Shown here piece by piece: positions 43,476 through 55,140 of a DNA stretch of 64,000 nt. Where the stretch lies: NCBI GenBank assembly GCA_011947345.1, contig JAAVTG010000637.1, positions 62,001 to 126,000 on the forward strand, given 5' to 3'. The notes beneath the pieces are model-generated. The model searched no databases. It saw only the letters and a program-made list of their open reading frames with translations, and was not told where the DNA came from. This DNA comes from Phytophthora quininea (taxonomy: Eukaryota; Oomycota; Peronosporomycetes; Peronosporales; Peronosporaceae). The position numbers and the translations under genes are program-made. Numbering within the stretch: the first letter of the stretch is position 1; each line of letters begins with the position of its first letter.

Positions 43476-46400
43476 ATGCCGCAGCGGTCTCTGGTTGCCG
43501 AGTCCTCGAGCCTCTCGCCGCTAGCGGTGGAGGACGAGATCGTCAAGTGGCTCAGCAGCCAGCAGGACGAGAACTCCGGCTCGAATCCGCTCTACGAAGA
43601 CCCAGACTTCTCCCTGCGGAGCTTACTAGTCTGTACTTCGACCCTAGCAAGCTTCCCGACTATGTAACTCAGCAGAACACACAAGACACTTCCGGTCGGG
43701 CGTTCTGGTATCGCCCGACGGAGTTTGCAGAGGATCCGGACTACTTCAAGAGCTCTACGGGCTGTGGGGTGCTGCGGGAGGGCCAGATTAACGACGCCTG
43801 GCTGTTGGGGGTCTTTGCAGCTGTAGCACTGCACCCTGACAATCTCGTGGAGAATTTGTTCGTGTCGGAGTCGCTGCACGCCTTCAAGCAGTTCGGAGTA
43901 TTCACGTGTCGCTTCTACAAGGACGACCGGTGGGTGACAGTCACGACGGACACGAGAGTTCCGTACTCGATGGAGCTGCAACTTGATGACAAGTTTTCCA
44001 GCACACCAGGCTCGGTGCTGTATGGAAGCAGTACAGATCGAAACGAAGTGTTTATCCCGTTGTTAGAGAAGGCGTACGCCAAGCTGCACGGTAGCTACCA
44101 GTGTCTTGATGAGAGATACGGCGGAGGAATCGGAGGAAGTGCAGGGACGAGTAGCGGGCGTATTCTAGAGGCGTTTCTGGATTGCACCGGAGGCAGTGCG
44201 CACCGCGTTGACCTGCAGCATGAACGCGTGAAACAACTACAGTTCGACAACGCTACGGTAGGAAGCTTAGCGGCGACAGCGTTGAGTCCGACAGCAGTAT
44301 TGTGGAAGCAAATGCTGCGCTACAAGAAGAGGAAGTGCATCCTGACGACGCAGCTTCGCCAGCTCTCATTCAATGCGCACGACGTCACTGCGATGGGGAT
44401 CGTCAAGAACCGCCAATATGTGATCCAACACGTGACTGAAGTCGGTCTCCCGTCGTCAAATGCAGGAGGTTCCAACTCAAGTGCTAAGCAGAGACCTGTG
44501 GAAGTGCTGCGTTTTGTGAAGCTCAAGACCGTTTGGGGTCGCGGCATGTGGAAAGGGAATGGTCAAACGACGACAGCAAATGGGAAGAGCACGCGCAGAT
44601 TGAGCAGGCGATGCGATCCGATCCGCGCTGCGAGTTTTCGCGCTCAGGACACGACGGCTGCTTTTGGATGCTGTGGGAAGACCTGCTCGATACCTTCACG
44701 GAGCTCTTCGTGGTGCAAATTTTCTCTCCAGACTCACATCAGTACAGCGTACGAGGTGACTGGGTGGGAACGACGGCTGCTGGAGCGCCAGCAAAAACAG
44801 CACTTGAGCGACCTCCACCGACGAGCGGAGGCAACGGAGACGACCACCATCACAACGGTCAAGGATACGCGACCCGCTCGAAAGAGACTCAATTGAGAAG
44901 ACTCGGTGGGCTTGGAGTCAAGACGCAGACCCCAATTGGCACCGCAACCCACAGTTCAAGCTGTCCGTTCCGCCCACGACCTCGAGTGACGGAGATACCG
45001 GCGAGAAGTCGATAAGTGGCGTGCTACTATCGCTCACTCAACGGGATTTCCGACTGTATGGCGGGGACAACTACGCTATCAATTTCGTACTATTGCGTGA
45101 GAAGTTATCGCTTGCGGCGGCAGCTTCAAAAGAGCCACCGCCTGCCGTCTGGGAGTTCAAGCGAAGTCACGTTGTGGCTGAAGCGCATTCGTACGAAACA
45201 TCATCAACTGCAATCGAGTGGACCGGTACAGCCGTTCCAGCAGCTCCAGCGACGCCTGCCACTCCAGCTTTGGCGCACCCTGCGACCCCGTTAACGAATG
45301 GGGAACAACTGCCACACCTGGAGCTACTGGTGGCCAGCCCAAAGCTCTTCCGGAACGCGAGTTGGTGAAGGAAGATGTGACTCTCGTTCCCGGCTCAGCG
45401 TACTACTTGATACCATACACTACCAACCCCAAGGTCGAGATGGAGTTCTTCTTACGGTTGGTGGCACCGCGACCGGTGCGTGTTGAGCGTGTTCCTCCGA
45501 TAATCTCTGCGGTTCGAACAGGGCGTTGGCGAGTTGAGACTGCCGCGGCTGCAAATGCCGATACGACTGGAAGCAACACCACCGGGGAGACCAGCACTGC
45601 TGGTGGTCCATTGCTGGTATTACCGCTCCCGCACGCACACGAAGTAGGCGAAGAGAACCCAGCTTGGTGTCAAAACCCGCAGTTCTGGATCCGTTTTGCT
45701 GAGCGCTCACCTCGTGAACGGCGGCGGCTGCTCAAATCACTGTCCGCTAAAGCCTACGTAACAATTAAGCTTGTGCTTCGCAAGACCTCGCACCGTGCAG
45801 CTCTTGGCAACAAGACTCGTCAACAACGTGAAGCAGCCAAAGACCGGACTAATCTTGTTGGACTTACAGCCGTTCGAGTAGCCTCGAATGTGGTTCCGTT
45901 GCCTGTTGTGGTGGGCGGGTCCGGTACAGCGGCGGCAACACAACTTCGAGCGCACGCAAAAGGACAGAAGACGAATTTCTTAGGCGAGATCGTGGACTCG
46001 CCATTTGCAAAAGCGACAGCTATCAGTGAAGGTTTGATCCGTGGCACCAAGAGCCGCAGCAGCCAGAAGGTTGAGAGTGAAGATGACGACGATGTGGACG
46101 ACGACATTGAAGCTCCTGCGCAGTCTGAAGAACTTGCAGCGAGTAGCTTTCCGACCCCGAAGCTGGTAGTGAAGCCCACGGAGTGGTGTCGTCTGTCGTC
46201 GTACACAAGCCCAGCATCGGCGTGTCTGTATCTCCGCAAACTACCGAAGGAATGGCTTCTCGCGCCGGACTCGCCGAGTGCCATCAATTCCAGCGGCGGC
46301 GGTGGCCTCCTCATTGTCCCAACTCTTGGCGAACCTGGGGCGGAAGGCTCGTTCGAACTGCAAGTGGACTGCGACTTTCCAATTCTAGTGGACGAACTGC

Positions 46401-46900
46401 CTAAAGGAGCTGGAGCGGTGCAGAGTTTGCCTGGTGAATGGACAGCGACGCATTCAGGAGGCTGCCACTTGCATCCCGACTGGAGGCAGAACCCGAAATT
46501 CTATCTACAAATGCAAGGCGTGCGACCAACAAAAGTGCGGATAACGCTAACTCGGTCAGAGTTGGAGTGGAAGTCGCGGTGCCAGCGCGACTCGGTCGGC
46601 ACGATGATCGGCTTTTATCTCTTCCGTGGCGGCTCGAATAAGTTCGTGCGGCCTGCAGATTCCGAAGGTGGCTCGGGCGCGGCAGTGAACCCCATCGTGA
46701 TCAACGGCCGACCTTGGAGCGAGACGGACTTTGTTCCTCTGCACAGTGTCAGCTCCCCACCGGAGCTTGTTCTATCGGCTGCGGCGAAAGGCGGCTATGT
46801 GATCATTCCTGCCACCTATGAGCCAGGACGACTGGGCAAATTCGTGGTCTCGGTGCAGTGCGACGCCGAGTTCTCGCTCACAGGCGACGCCGAGCAGTAA
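43476..46900 (+). CDS. Calpain-like protein lacking the catalytic triad, with several calpain-III-type beta domains
   Basis: The protease core is recognisable (FDPSKLPDYVTQQ, EGQINDAWLLGVFAAVALHP, CRFYKDDRWVTVTTDTRVPY, GSYQCLDERYGGGIGGSAGT). At the catalytic Cys position (usually GDCWFL) it has NDAWLL. The His region reads GIVKNRQYVIQHV with no His at the usual place. The Asn-Pro-Trp region reads KTVWGRGMW. So all three active residues are replaced. The C-terminal 550 residues hold repeated calpain-III-like units (YYLIPYTTNPKVEMEFFLRL, QNPQFWIRFAE, QNPKFYLQMQGVRPTKVRI). Frame breaks near 43615 (CCC) and 44557 (GGG) need one base each. At least two more between 44700 and 45370 leave that linker uncertain. 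A regulatory or scaffold role is inferred. Confidence 0.75.
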
Positions 46901-47674
46901 AGGCAGCAGTGAAGTAAGGGCAAACACGTTTCATCTTAGCTGTTGGCTGTTGAAGGATCTGGTGCAAGTACTATTGGGCGTTGCAAGGCATGCTCAATCC
47001 CTGGATACGCCTCGCGTCCTAAGCCCTGGAAACGGATGGCAGTCTTCGTCGATCATCCAGAGCAGTTCAAATTCGCCACGTTCAGGGTGCAGTGTCGACA
47101 CCATGGTCCTACGCATCAACACCCAACACCAGCAAGTTGCTGTTGCCGCCTGCCTCGCCACCACTGAGACCTCCTGTGCAATACTGCTACGAGCCTTTAG
47201 ACATATCCAAGGATATCCACAGACACACAAAAGCCAAAGCCCCTTAGAGCCTCCAAGGCAACCAAAAGCATCCAGAGCCGAGTGCTCAACCGTTACAAAA
47301 TAGCGCTCCGAGCAGCATCCTTTTCAACGGTCACTTGTGACGCCATTATCCCCGTCAGAAATCGAGCTCGAAGGCACCACCACCTCCGCGTTGCATCTGG
47401 TTGTCTACTGCTGTGTACTCAATGCGGCATCTACATCTCTTCTCGCTCCCAGGCAGGACGGATCAAAACCAAAGAGCGACACTTTGGTGTGGATAGTGGA
47501 GACCGCCCGCACTTCCTTCCCTTTCGCCGAAAGGTCGGCGCTTCTCGGCCGTTACTCACCTGCGCGGTCAGTTTTTCGAGCCTGAAGCAGCACTTTAAAA
47601 CCCGCCAAGCGCTAGCAATCTCGTTGGAACAGCTGAGTTCGCTTCTTGGCGCATTTTCGAACGTGAGCTCCGAC
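46901..47674. other. Intergenic region upstream of the MYB gene
   Basis: Short frames only, with no domain resemblance. Probably terminator of the calpain-like gene plus promoter and leader of the MYB gene. Confidence 0.4.
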
Positions 47675-48861
47675 ATGCAGGTCTCCCAGCAGAGTGCACC
47701 ACCTCCGAACGCGTTCTCGTCGTCGACTGCTACGTCAGACAAGCGCAGGCAGTGGACGCAGGCGGACGACGCCGTGATCCAGCAGTTCGTCCACGACTAC
47801 GGCACCAAGCGCTGGGCCAAAATCGCGACCTTGCTGCCAGGTCGCACCCCAAGCAGTGCCGCACCCGGTGGCTCAATTTCCTGGACCCCAACATCGACAA
47901 GGCCCCGTGGCGAGCGGCCGAGACGCAGCTCATCTTCTCAGCGCAGGAGCGCATGGGCAACCGCTGGGCGGAGATCGCCAAGCTGCTGCCGGGCCGAACA
48001 GACAACGCCATCAAGAACCACTGGTACTCTACGTACCGGAGACGCTGCCGATTGGCCGCCAAGCAGGGCCAGAAGATGCCAAAGATGACGGGCCAACGCA
48101 TGACGGGGACGACGAAAGCTATGCAGGAAGTCCAGATGACTGCTGGCTTTGCGTTCGAGTCGGTGAAAGCGGAGAGGAAGACGCCCAAGCTCGAGGGACT
48201 GTCGCCACTGTCTGTAAGTTCCCCGTCGGGCTTGAGTCTGTCGACCTTGCTGTCCCCAATGAGTGGAGCACACTTCAACATGACGCCGCTGCCGTTGCCA
48301 TCGCCGATGACGCTGTTCCGGTTCGAGAGCTCCGACTCATTGTTCCCGCCGACCAAGAGCTTCTCCGACATGTTGGCGCTCGACCCCGTCACGCCGCAGC
48401 AGGGCATGACGCTGCAGAACCACCAGTCGGCGTGGAAAAACCTCCCGGGAGTGCATTTCACGGACATCGAGTCGCCGTGCAGCTCGACCGGCAGCGTGTC
48501 AATGACCCCGCCACCTTCGGAGGCTGCGTGGATGGACAAGAAGCGGTGGCCAAGGAAGTCCCGGGTCGAGGTTTTGCGACAGGAGGGCGCAGGCCGGGAG
48601 CGCAGCAACTCAGCCGACCTGTTTCTCGACTGCGTGGAGATGATGAACCCCAACGCGGCAGGCAGCGGCGGCAGCGCGTCGACGAACGAGACGGACGACG
48701 AAGGAAGTGACCAACAAATGACCCCCATGAGCAGTAGCGAGAGCCGTAGCTTTGGCCAGAAGCAGTGGTGGACCCATCTCGGCTCCGATATGAGCACCAA
48801 ACACACCGACAGCAGCATCCTGGCGAGTCTACTGCCAACTCCACGTCATTCGAGCTCCTGA
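47675..48861 (+). CDS. R2R3-type MYB transcription factor
   Basis: Two adjacent MYB repeats. The first is [44 protein letters not shown]; the second is [40 protein letters not shown]. The third helix K-x2-R and N-AIKNHW residues that contact DNA are present. The long serine/proline-rich tail ([20 protein letters not shown]) has no known domain and may be a regulatory region. Start chosen at 47675; the frame is open further upstream. The frame breaks inside repeat one at CCCC (about 47849); one more C restores R-T-P-K-Q-C. Oomycete R2R3 MYBs are known regulators of sporulation, but the target of this one cannot be read. Confidence 0.88.
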
Positions 48862-49083
48862 TCTCAGCACCAAGTAAGTAAAAAAAAACAGATAAAATAT
48901 AGTATTGTTGATTAAAATGTAGCCATCTTTTCGACTAGAAATGATAAAAACCTCATGAGGTTTTTTATATCCGTACGGTTGGTCGGGAAGCTCTTCGAGC
49001 TCCGTTGCGCCTTCGCCTGCCATTCGAGTTCGCTCTCAATCCCCGAAGCTTTCCCTCTTTCACTCGCATCCTCTATAAACACC

Positions 49084-49581
49084 ATGGGCGCTCCACCTCC
49101 GGCTGGCGAAGAGAAGGTCGTCGTTCTGCGAACGGTGGGCGGCGAGGTTGCCCCCGCTTCGGCTCTGGCCCCCAAGGTCGGTCCGCTCGGTCTGTCCCCC
49201 AAGAAGATCGGTGAGGACATCTGCAAGGCCACCAAGGACTGGAAGGGACTGAACGTGACGGTCAAGCTCACGATCGTCAACCGTCAGGCCACGGTCACGC
49301 TGATCCCCAGCGCCTCGTCGCTGCTGGTCAAGGAGCTCAAGGAGCCCCCGCGTGACCGCAAGAAGGTCAAGAACATCAAGCACGACGGCAACCTGTCGCT
49401 GGACCAGGTCATCTCGGTGGCCCGCACCATGCGCGAGCGCTCCATGGCCCGCACGCTGGCCGGCACCGTTAAGGAGATCCTCGGCACGGCTTCGTCGCTC
49501 GGCTGCACGGTCAACGGCGAGGCCCCCACGGAGATCCAGCGCCTCATCACGGAGGGCGAGCTGGACATCCCGGAGAACTAA
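49084..49581 (+). CDS. RPL12: Cytosolic 60S ribosomal protein uL11 (RPL12)
   Basis: A 165-residue protein, the usual eukaryotic length. It has the conserved start [20 protein letters not shown], then [20 protein letters not shown] and the rRNA-binding C-terminal domain ([39 protein letters not shown]). It forms the stalk base with the P-proteins in the GTPase-associated centre. The frame is unbroken and third positions are almost all G or C, as expected for a highly expressed gene. A pyrimidine-rich leader precedes the ATG. No intron. Confidence 0.97.
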   Translation: MGAPPPAGEEKVVVLRTVGGEVAPASALAPKVGPLGLSPKKIGEDICKATKDWKGLNVTVKLTIVNRQATVTLIPSASSLLVKELKEPPRDRKKVKNIKHDGNLSLDQVISVARTMRERSMARTLAGTVKEILGTASSLGCTVNGEAPTEIQRLITEGELDIPEN

Positions 49582-50176
49582 GCTACAGGCGGACAGCAGA
49601 TGATCCTCAGAAGACTCTAGGCAGTGGAGATTAAGTGACCGACGGACGCGAGGAGGCGAGCGGCTGCAGCAAGGTGGACGTTCGTCGCCTCGGCGTGTTG
49701 GGCATTCAACACGACCTGGGGCCTCTTTTGCAGAGCGAAGACGTGGAGTGTTGTGATGTTTCGAGTTATTGGTGACAGGTTTTGCGAAGGGAGTTATTGT
49801 GTGGCGACTGAGGTACGCTGTGTGTGTAGCGTGTTTGGATGGAGTGGGGATTTGTGCTGCCGATGATCGCCAATGCAAAATACTTTAATATACTCTGACC
49901 GCAATGAGGACAAAGTACAACAGATGAGGCACACAAATCCCCCGTAGTGATAGCTACGCATGTCGGCTGATGATAGGAAAGCTGTGTGCTATTGATCAAC
50001 TCGATTTCTTTTCATGCTGTTGGCTCGACCAGTTTGTAGCGGTAGCTCTTCCCGGACCCGTGGCATCGGCCATAAAATCTCTAGCAACGATGAGCTAAAC
50101 CGATTTCCACGCATTGCCTGAGCTGCTTGTACTTCTGAAGGCTTATGCTCGATCTGGTCAACGACACCGACTCCAC
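49582..50176. other. Convergent intergenic region, nothing recognised
   Basis: It lies between the stops of RPL12 and the minus-strand lumazine/calcyphosin gene. No frame or repeat is supportable. Confidence 0.4.
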
Positions 50177-51779
50177 TTAGCCGAAAACGATGGAGCTTTC
50201 GCCAGCGCCGTGCTTCTTCTTCCTTGCAACCGGAGGGTGGATAGCGTCGCTCGCACGTTTGTTGGCCAGCTCGCTCGGCGCGTCCACACTTCCGCTGGTG
50301 GTCACAGCCTGGATGTCATCAATTCCCTGAGCCTGGAGGTTGGCTCGGATGGCCTCCACGTTGCCCGCAGAGATGCCGAAGTCGTCCTTCACTTCCTCGA
50401 CCGTGTGCGATCCGTCGGCGTGGGTGACGAGCACACGGCGGCACGTGGTGTTGGCCGACCAGCCTTCGCCCCCGCTAATGTGCCAGGCGTTGCGGATCAT
50501 GAGCTCGAAGTAGTCGTCTTCGTCAATCGACGCGCTAACGTTCGTGTAGTAGCGTACGAACTCGTTCGGATGCACCTTGCCGTCCTTCTCGCCGCCGTCA
50601 AACGTGTCGAGGAAGTCTCCCAGCACTTCGTCCTGCGTCTTGCGACCTTCCAGGACGTCCGGATGCTTCTCGGCATTGTACTTGACCTTGAGATCGTTCA
50701 GATCCACAACGCCGTTGCCATCCACATCCAACATCTTGAAGGCCATCAGCACCAGCTGCGTACGGCGGTCGTTCATCTCGCCACGCACAGCCAGCAAGAA
50801 CTCGTCAAAGTCCACGTCTCCAGAGTTGTTGGTATCAATGAAGTGGAACAATTCCCCCACTTCCTTCTCACTCAATCCCAGAGCGTGTTCGCGCACCGCC
50901 TTGCTAAACTCGTCGAGACTCAACCTCCTATTGCCGTCATCGTCGACGATACGGAACTTGCGGCCTATTCCTTTGATCCCCTTGGCCCCATGTTCATACA
51001 GCGAGTCTCGGAGCATCTCCAACGTGTGAATCACACTCCTGGACCCTCCCAGCAGCCTGGCCGGCAGCACATTGCCCCGACTAATGTCCATGTGCTTCTT
51101 GACCTTCCCTCCCTCCGCTTGGTGCTCAATGGGTCCAACAAAACCTCCCAACTGCACGAGCGACTGCAGACCTTCAGCAAACTCCTTTCCCCAGCCAGCA
51201 CTCACCTTCACCGAAGCCACGCGTGGCTCCCCAATGAAAATGGCTTGCACAACGGGACGTACGTTCTTGACGCTGATTTTGATGAAGCTCTGCGTCAACA
51301 CGCCATTGAGCGCCGTGAACTGTGGGTCCTGCGTGTTTAAAAAGCCAAAGCAGATGACGCCGTCGAAATCCCCGAACTGCGTCAATTTGTTGGCCGCATA
51401 CGGCAACTGCTCCAGCGATGCCACCGTGAAGGTCTCGGAGCTCACTTGCTGCGTCTCCAGCTGCTCGAAGCAATTCTGCACGGCGCGGTCCACGATCTCG
51501 GCGTCGCTGCTGGTCTTCAGTAGAGCCACTTTGACGGCTCCTTGGACGGGGGCAGCAATTGGGGCCGTAGCTTGGACTGTGGGTTGGGCGGCCACCTTGG
51601 GGGACTCCATTTTGGTGTCGCTCTCGGCGTGTGCAGGCGGCTGCACGAAGCGCTTGCGGCCGGTGGGGGCGGGCGTCGAGTCGTCTCCGAACCCCCAGCT
51701 GGATCCTCCGCCGGGGAGCGTGCACACGCGTCGTGGGGCGCTTGAGCTCGCCGAAGTCGGTGCTGGTGAGCGTCGACAT
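50177..51779 (-). CDS. Fusion of lumazine-synthase-like domain and calcyphosin-type EF-hands
   Basis: Start at 51779 (MSTLTSTDFGELKRPTTRVH); the frame shifts at a C run near 51715 to GGGSSWGFGDDSTPAPTG. Together these resemble the PPGGGS box of Jupiter/HN1 proteins. Residues about 75-215 have the order and length of 6,7-dimethyl-8-ribityllumazine synthase (VKVALLKTSSDAEIVDRAVQ, LEQLPYAANKLTQFGDFDGV, VRPVVQAIFIGEPRVASVKV, GKEFAEGLQSLVQLGG). The catalytic GxIRGxTxH region reads GFLNTQDPQFTAL without His. The rest follows calcyphosin closely: GAKGIKGIGRKFRIVDDDGN, FIDTNNSGDVDFDEF, LDVDGNGVVDLNDL and FDGGEKDGKVHPNEF, at least three calcium-type loops, then YYTNVSASIDEDDYFELMIR. Likely a calcium sensor; enzyme activity of the first domain is doubtful. 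Confidence 0.75.
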
Positions 51780-51989
51780 CTTCGACGTTGATACGCTTTC
51801 GTGTCTGGAAAGTTCAGGGGATTTACTGATATGCTAAAAGATAGTTGAAGTGAATTGAACAATTCCGTTGGTCACTTTCTCTCTCCGCTGAAGTTCACGT
51901 GTTGACCTCTCGCTTCGTGGCTGTCCCCTGTCCGGGCCCTGGAAGCCACTACGACAAATACCTCGACGTTTGTCGGCCCTTCGCCGACC

Positions 51990-53614
51990 TTAGGATCTAG
52001 CGATAATAAAGAGGCTGTTCTCGCATTTCTCCGCTTGTAAAGTGGCTGGGAGAGTCGTTCAAGCAGCGGCTGACAATGGCCATGTCCACGTCTTGGAGTT
52101 CTTGTGGGCCTATGAAAATGAACCCAGGAGAGCCAAGTCGACAACGTGAAGCGAATCTCAAAGTGCCACAGGAATCCCAAAGCCGGTTGTGTGGGGAACA
52201 AGCTAATGAAACGCGCTGCTGCACACCAGCGTACTGGAGTCATTCAGTGGCTGAACGAGCACTTACCCCGTAAATATGCTGGCAAAACGTTAAAAAATGT
52301 TATCGGAAATATTCTGCGCATTCCCGACATTGAGCTCGCACAATTGTTGCTGCGTGGAGAGCAATGCGTCTGGGACTATGTTGATAACTGGTCGAACCCC
52401 GAAGTGATCGAAGGCATGCTGAACCATGGCTGTTTACGTTGACGCGAGCGTCTTGCTGCCTCAAAATTATCGATTTTAGCTGAAGGAGAACGCTTGGATC
52501 TCATTGAAAAAGTTGTGGCACTCCATTCTCCGTTTCGACAAGACTGTGAGCATTGTAAAGCTGCCTTTCAGCATACAATATCTGCAGCATGCAAGTCTGG
52601 CAATCTCTCAATCCTTCGTTGGCTGCTAGACCATCCGTTTGGACACGAAGCGACCGGTGATTTTGTTCTTACTGCAGCCAAGCACGGCCACGTCGAAGTA
52701 GGCGATGACAAAGGCCGTTATCGCGGATCGACTCGACGCAATTCAGTGGTTGTTATGGCACTTCTCATTCGATAATCACGAATTTACGGCCTTTTTACCC
52801 GATTGCTCAAGCCGTTGAGCACGGACGTCTCGACGTCCTTCGGTTTCAAGCCGAGATGAAAGTCCACGCGCGGAAACGCAAGCGAGATAGCGAGCAAGAA
52901 AGCCAACAAGAAAGCGATGGCAACCCTTGGGTTTGATATTGCGATGCCATCTTCTGGGCCGCTCACTATGGTCGTTTGACGGTTCTGGAGTGGTTGCAAG
53001 CAAACTACACTTTCGAAAGTGATGGAGATGCAATGAAGACGGCAGCAATCAATGGCCATTTGGACGTGGTGAAGTGGCTGCATGCCAATCGCTGCGACGG
53101 ATGTGAGGCGTATTCAGTGGTAGGTACTGCGCACGCTGGGCATTTGGAAATAGTGAAATGGCTGAGCAGCAAAGGCTTTGATGCCCGTGCTGTTGGTGCG
53201 ATGTACAGGGCAGCTGAAGGGCACAATCTTGACGTGGTCAAATGGCTATACGAACACTTCACGTTGCCGAGAGATCCATTTGTTTTGTAATGTCATCGAG
53301 AAGGCTGTGAGAGTGAACGACCGCGCATGGTGCGTTGGCTACAGCCTCGCTTCCCTAATTACGATCTCAGTGACAACTTACTGGAACCGCACAAACGGCT
53401 CCTGTTGACGGACACAGCATGGTGCGGAGATAGCCCGTTTGAGATGCTGCTCATCTTGCATGTGCACTACCCCAAAGTGTTCAACAAGTGGTTCGTTCGC
53501 CAGATTCGGGAAGATCTCTGGCAGGACAAGACTCGGTCTGACAACTTCAGAGCTCGCCACCCGATCCACCACATCGAAGACTGGCTCAACGAAAACTATC
53601 CCAATCCTACGTAG
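51990..53614 (+). pseudogene. Ankyrin-repeat protein pseudogene
   Basis: Ankyrin units of the oomycete VVKWL type occur in successive broken frames: SACKSGNLSILRWLLDHPFG, TAAINGHLDVVKWLHANR, GTAHAGHLEIVKWLSSKGF and AAEGHNLDVVKWLYEHF. The last part, 53327-53614, encodes a separate C-terminal piece (PIHHIEDWLNENYPNPT). Stops at about 52440, 52775 and 53290 do not sit on homopolymers, so this copy looks truly decayed rather than misread. This repeat family is very large in oomycetes. It lies between two lumazine-like genes on the other strand. Confidence 0.65.
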
Positions 53615-53766
53615 TGGCCTTTATTAACCTGGAGCCCTGTTATCTTGCGGTTCCTTGCTTGGAGCAACGGTTAGCGAGTGCAAACTAGGACACATTCTAA
53701 GCATCAACGACCTTTTGATTTGTCAGAGTTCTCACGAGTTCGTGAAGGCCAATTTGCCAGCGCCCT

Positions 53767-54428
53767 TCACTTGTTAGGCGAGCTCACGAATCCGCCCAAC
53801 TGCACTAGCGACATGACTCCCTGGGCGAACTCTGCTCCCCAGTTGCCCTTGACTCTGACCGAAGCCACCTTGGGCTCGCCAACGAACACAGCCTTAACCA
53901 CTGGGCGCACATTCTTGACGCTAATGTCGATGAAGCTCTGCGTCAACGCCGTATTGAGCGCCGCATACTGCGGGTCCTGAGAGCTCAGGAAGCCAAAGCA
54001 GATGACGCCGTCGAAACCTCCGTACTGCGTCAATTTGTTGGCCGCATACGGCAACTGCTCCAGTGATGCCACCGTGAAGGTCTCGGAGCTCACTTGCTGC
54101 GTCTCCAGCTGCTCGAAGCAATTCTGCACGGCGCGGTCCACGATCTCGGCGTCGCTGCTGGTCTTCAGTAGAGCCACTTTGACGGCTCCTTGGACGGGGG
54201 CAGCAATTGGGGCCGTAGCTTGGACTGTGGGTTGGGCGGCCACCTTGGGGGACTCCATTTTGGTGTCGCTCTCGGCATGTGCAGGCGGCTGCACGAAGCG
54301 CTTGCGGCCGGTGGGGGCGGGCGTCGAGTCGTCTCCGAACCCCCAGCTGGATCCTCCACCGGGGGAGCGTGCACGCGCGTCGTGGGGCGCTTGAGCTCGC
54401 CGAAGTCGGTGCTGGTGAGCGTCGACAT
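53767..54428 (-). CDS. Short lumazine-synthase-like paralogue without EF-hands
   Basis: Same start (MSTLTSTDFGELKRPTTRVH) and order as the gene at 51779, but the protein stops at GGFVSSPNK right after the lumazine-like domain. It can be a standalone protein of about 220 residues or a truncated copy. Over the first 340 bases it differs from the larger gene by only about three substitutions and one C in a C run (five C here, four there). Identity then falls to about 90 and later about 75 percent. The His-containing active-site box is also missing (GFLSSQDPQYAAL). The frame breaks at the C run near 54358. Its own promoter flank is unrelated to that of the larger gene. Confidence 0.65.
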
Positions 54429-54635
54429 GATCTTCAGGCTTGAATGGCTACGTTTTTAGATCGTTGAGATGGCTACATTGATGGAAGCTATACAAACCAG
54501 GTTTTGATAGACGCCGAGAAATGTACATGTACAGTGAAATTCTTTCTTGTTGGGCGCTGGGACTCGCACGGGACAGATGAAAAACAATCACAAAATCCAC
54601 AGGATGTCGGGGCTGCGTGTTGGGCTGGAAGCGAT

Positions 54636-54652
54636 TCATTTTGAGTTTTGCC
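54636..54652 (+). promoter_or_regulatory. Initiator plus FPR-type core promoter
   Basis: TCATTTTGAGTTTTGCC fits the Phytophthora initiator (TCATTYYNCAWTTT) followed directly by the flanking element ending TTTNCC, with two mismatches. It lies 45 bases before the start codon of the secreted protein at 54697. Confidence 0.55.
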
Positions 54653-54696
54653 ACGCGCCGCCAACGTCGACAACAAGCAAGACCCTCAGCACCAAG

Positions 54697-55140
54697 ATGA
54701 ACCGCTTCGTCTCGTGCTTTATCCTGTTCGCCATCGCCATCGTCTCGATGACCGCCGCTGACAACATCGTGGACGACGTGACGAGTGCTGTCAACACCGC
54801 CAGTAGTTGGATCAGTGGAGAAGCAGACACAATCTCCAACAAGACTGGATCAGCCGTGGACGCGACCGGTAGTTGGGTCGACGGCGCAGCCCACACGGTC
54901 TCCAGTGCAGTCGGGCCGGCGATTAGCTCGGCGGGAAGTGCGCTCAACAGCGCGGCCAGCACCGTGAGCTCTATCGCTGGCGAGATCGGAAGCTCCGTCG
55001 GTTCCGCTTTGAGGGACGGCAGCAGCTCCTCTAGCTCCTCTAGCTCCTCTAGCTCCTCTAGCTCGATCGACCAGGCAAGTCTCGCCACGATCGCAATGGC
55101 AGCCATGGCCATTGTTGGAGTCGCACTGAACTTGGCCTAA
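54697..55140 (+). CDS. Small secreted Ser/Ala-rich protein, possibly GPI-anchored
   Basis: 147 residues, unbroken. A clear signal peptide (MNRFVSCFILFAIAIVSMTA) precedes a low-complexity body of repeated TxSWxxGxAxT and SSAxSAxN blocks. A run of about 15 serines encoded by repeats of AGCTCCTCT follows. A hydrophobic tail (IAMAAMAIVGVALNLA) comes after SSIDQASL. The tail suits GPI attachment or a membrane anchor. There are no cysteines, no RXLR box and no other effector motif, so a cell-wall or surface mucin-like role is more likely than a host-translocated effector. No family recognised. Confidence 0.7.
   Translation: MNRFVSCFILFAIAIVSMTAADNIVDDVTSAVNTASSWISGEADTISNKTGSAVDATGSWVDGAAHTVSSAVGPAISSAGSALNSAASTVSSIAGEIGSSVGSALRDGSSSSSSSSSSSSSSSIDQASLATIAMAAMAIVGVALNLA
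55020..55065 (+). repeat. AGCTCCTCT tandem repeat encoding polyserine
   Basis: About five head-to-tail copies of a 9-base unit inside the secreted-protein gene. Changes in unit number would keep the frame and only alter the length of the serine run. Confidence 0.8.

Noticed and set aside
54697..55140. RXLR or Crinkler effector
   Set aside because: No RXLR-dEER or LxLFLAK box follows the signal peptide; the C-terminal hydrophobic tail suggests a surface anchor.
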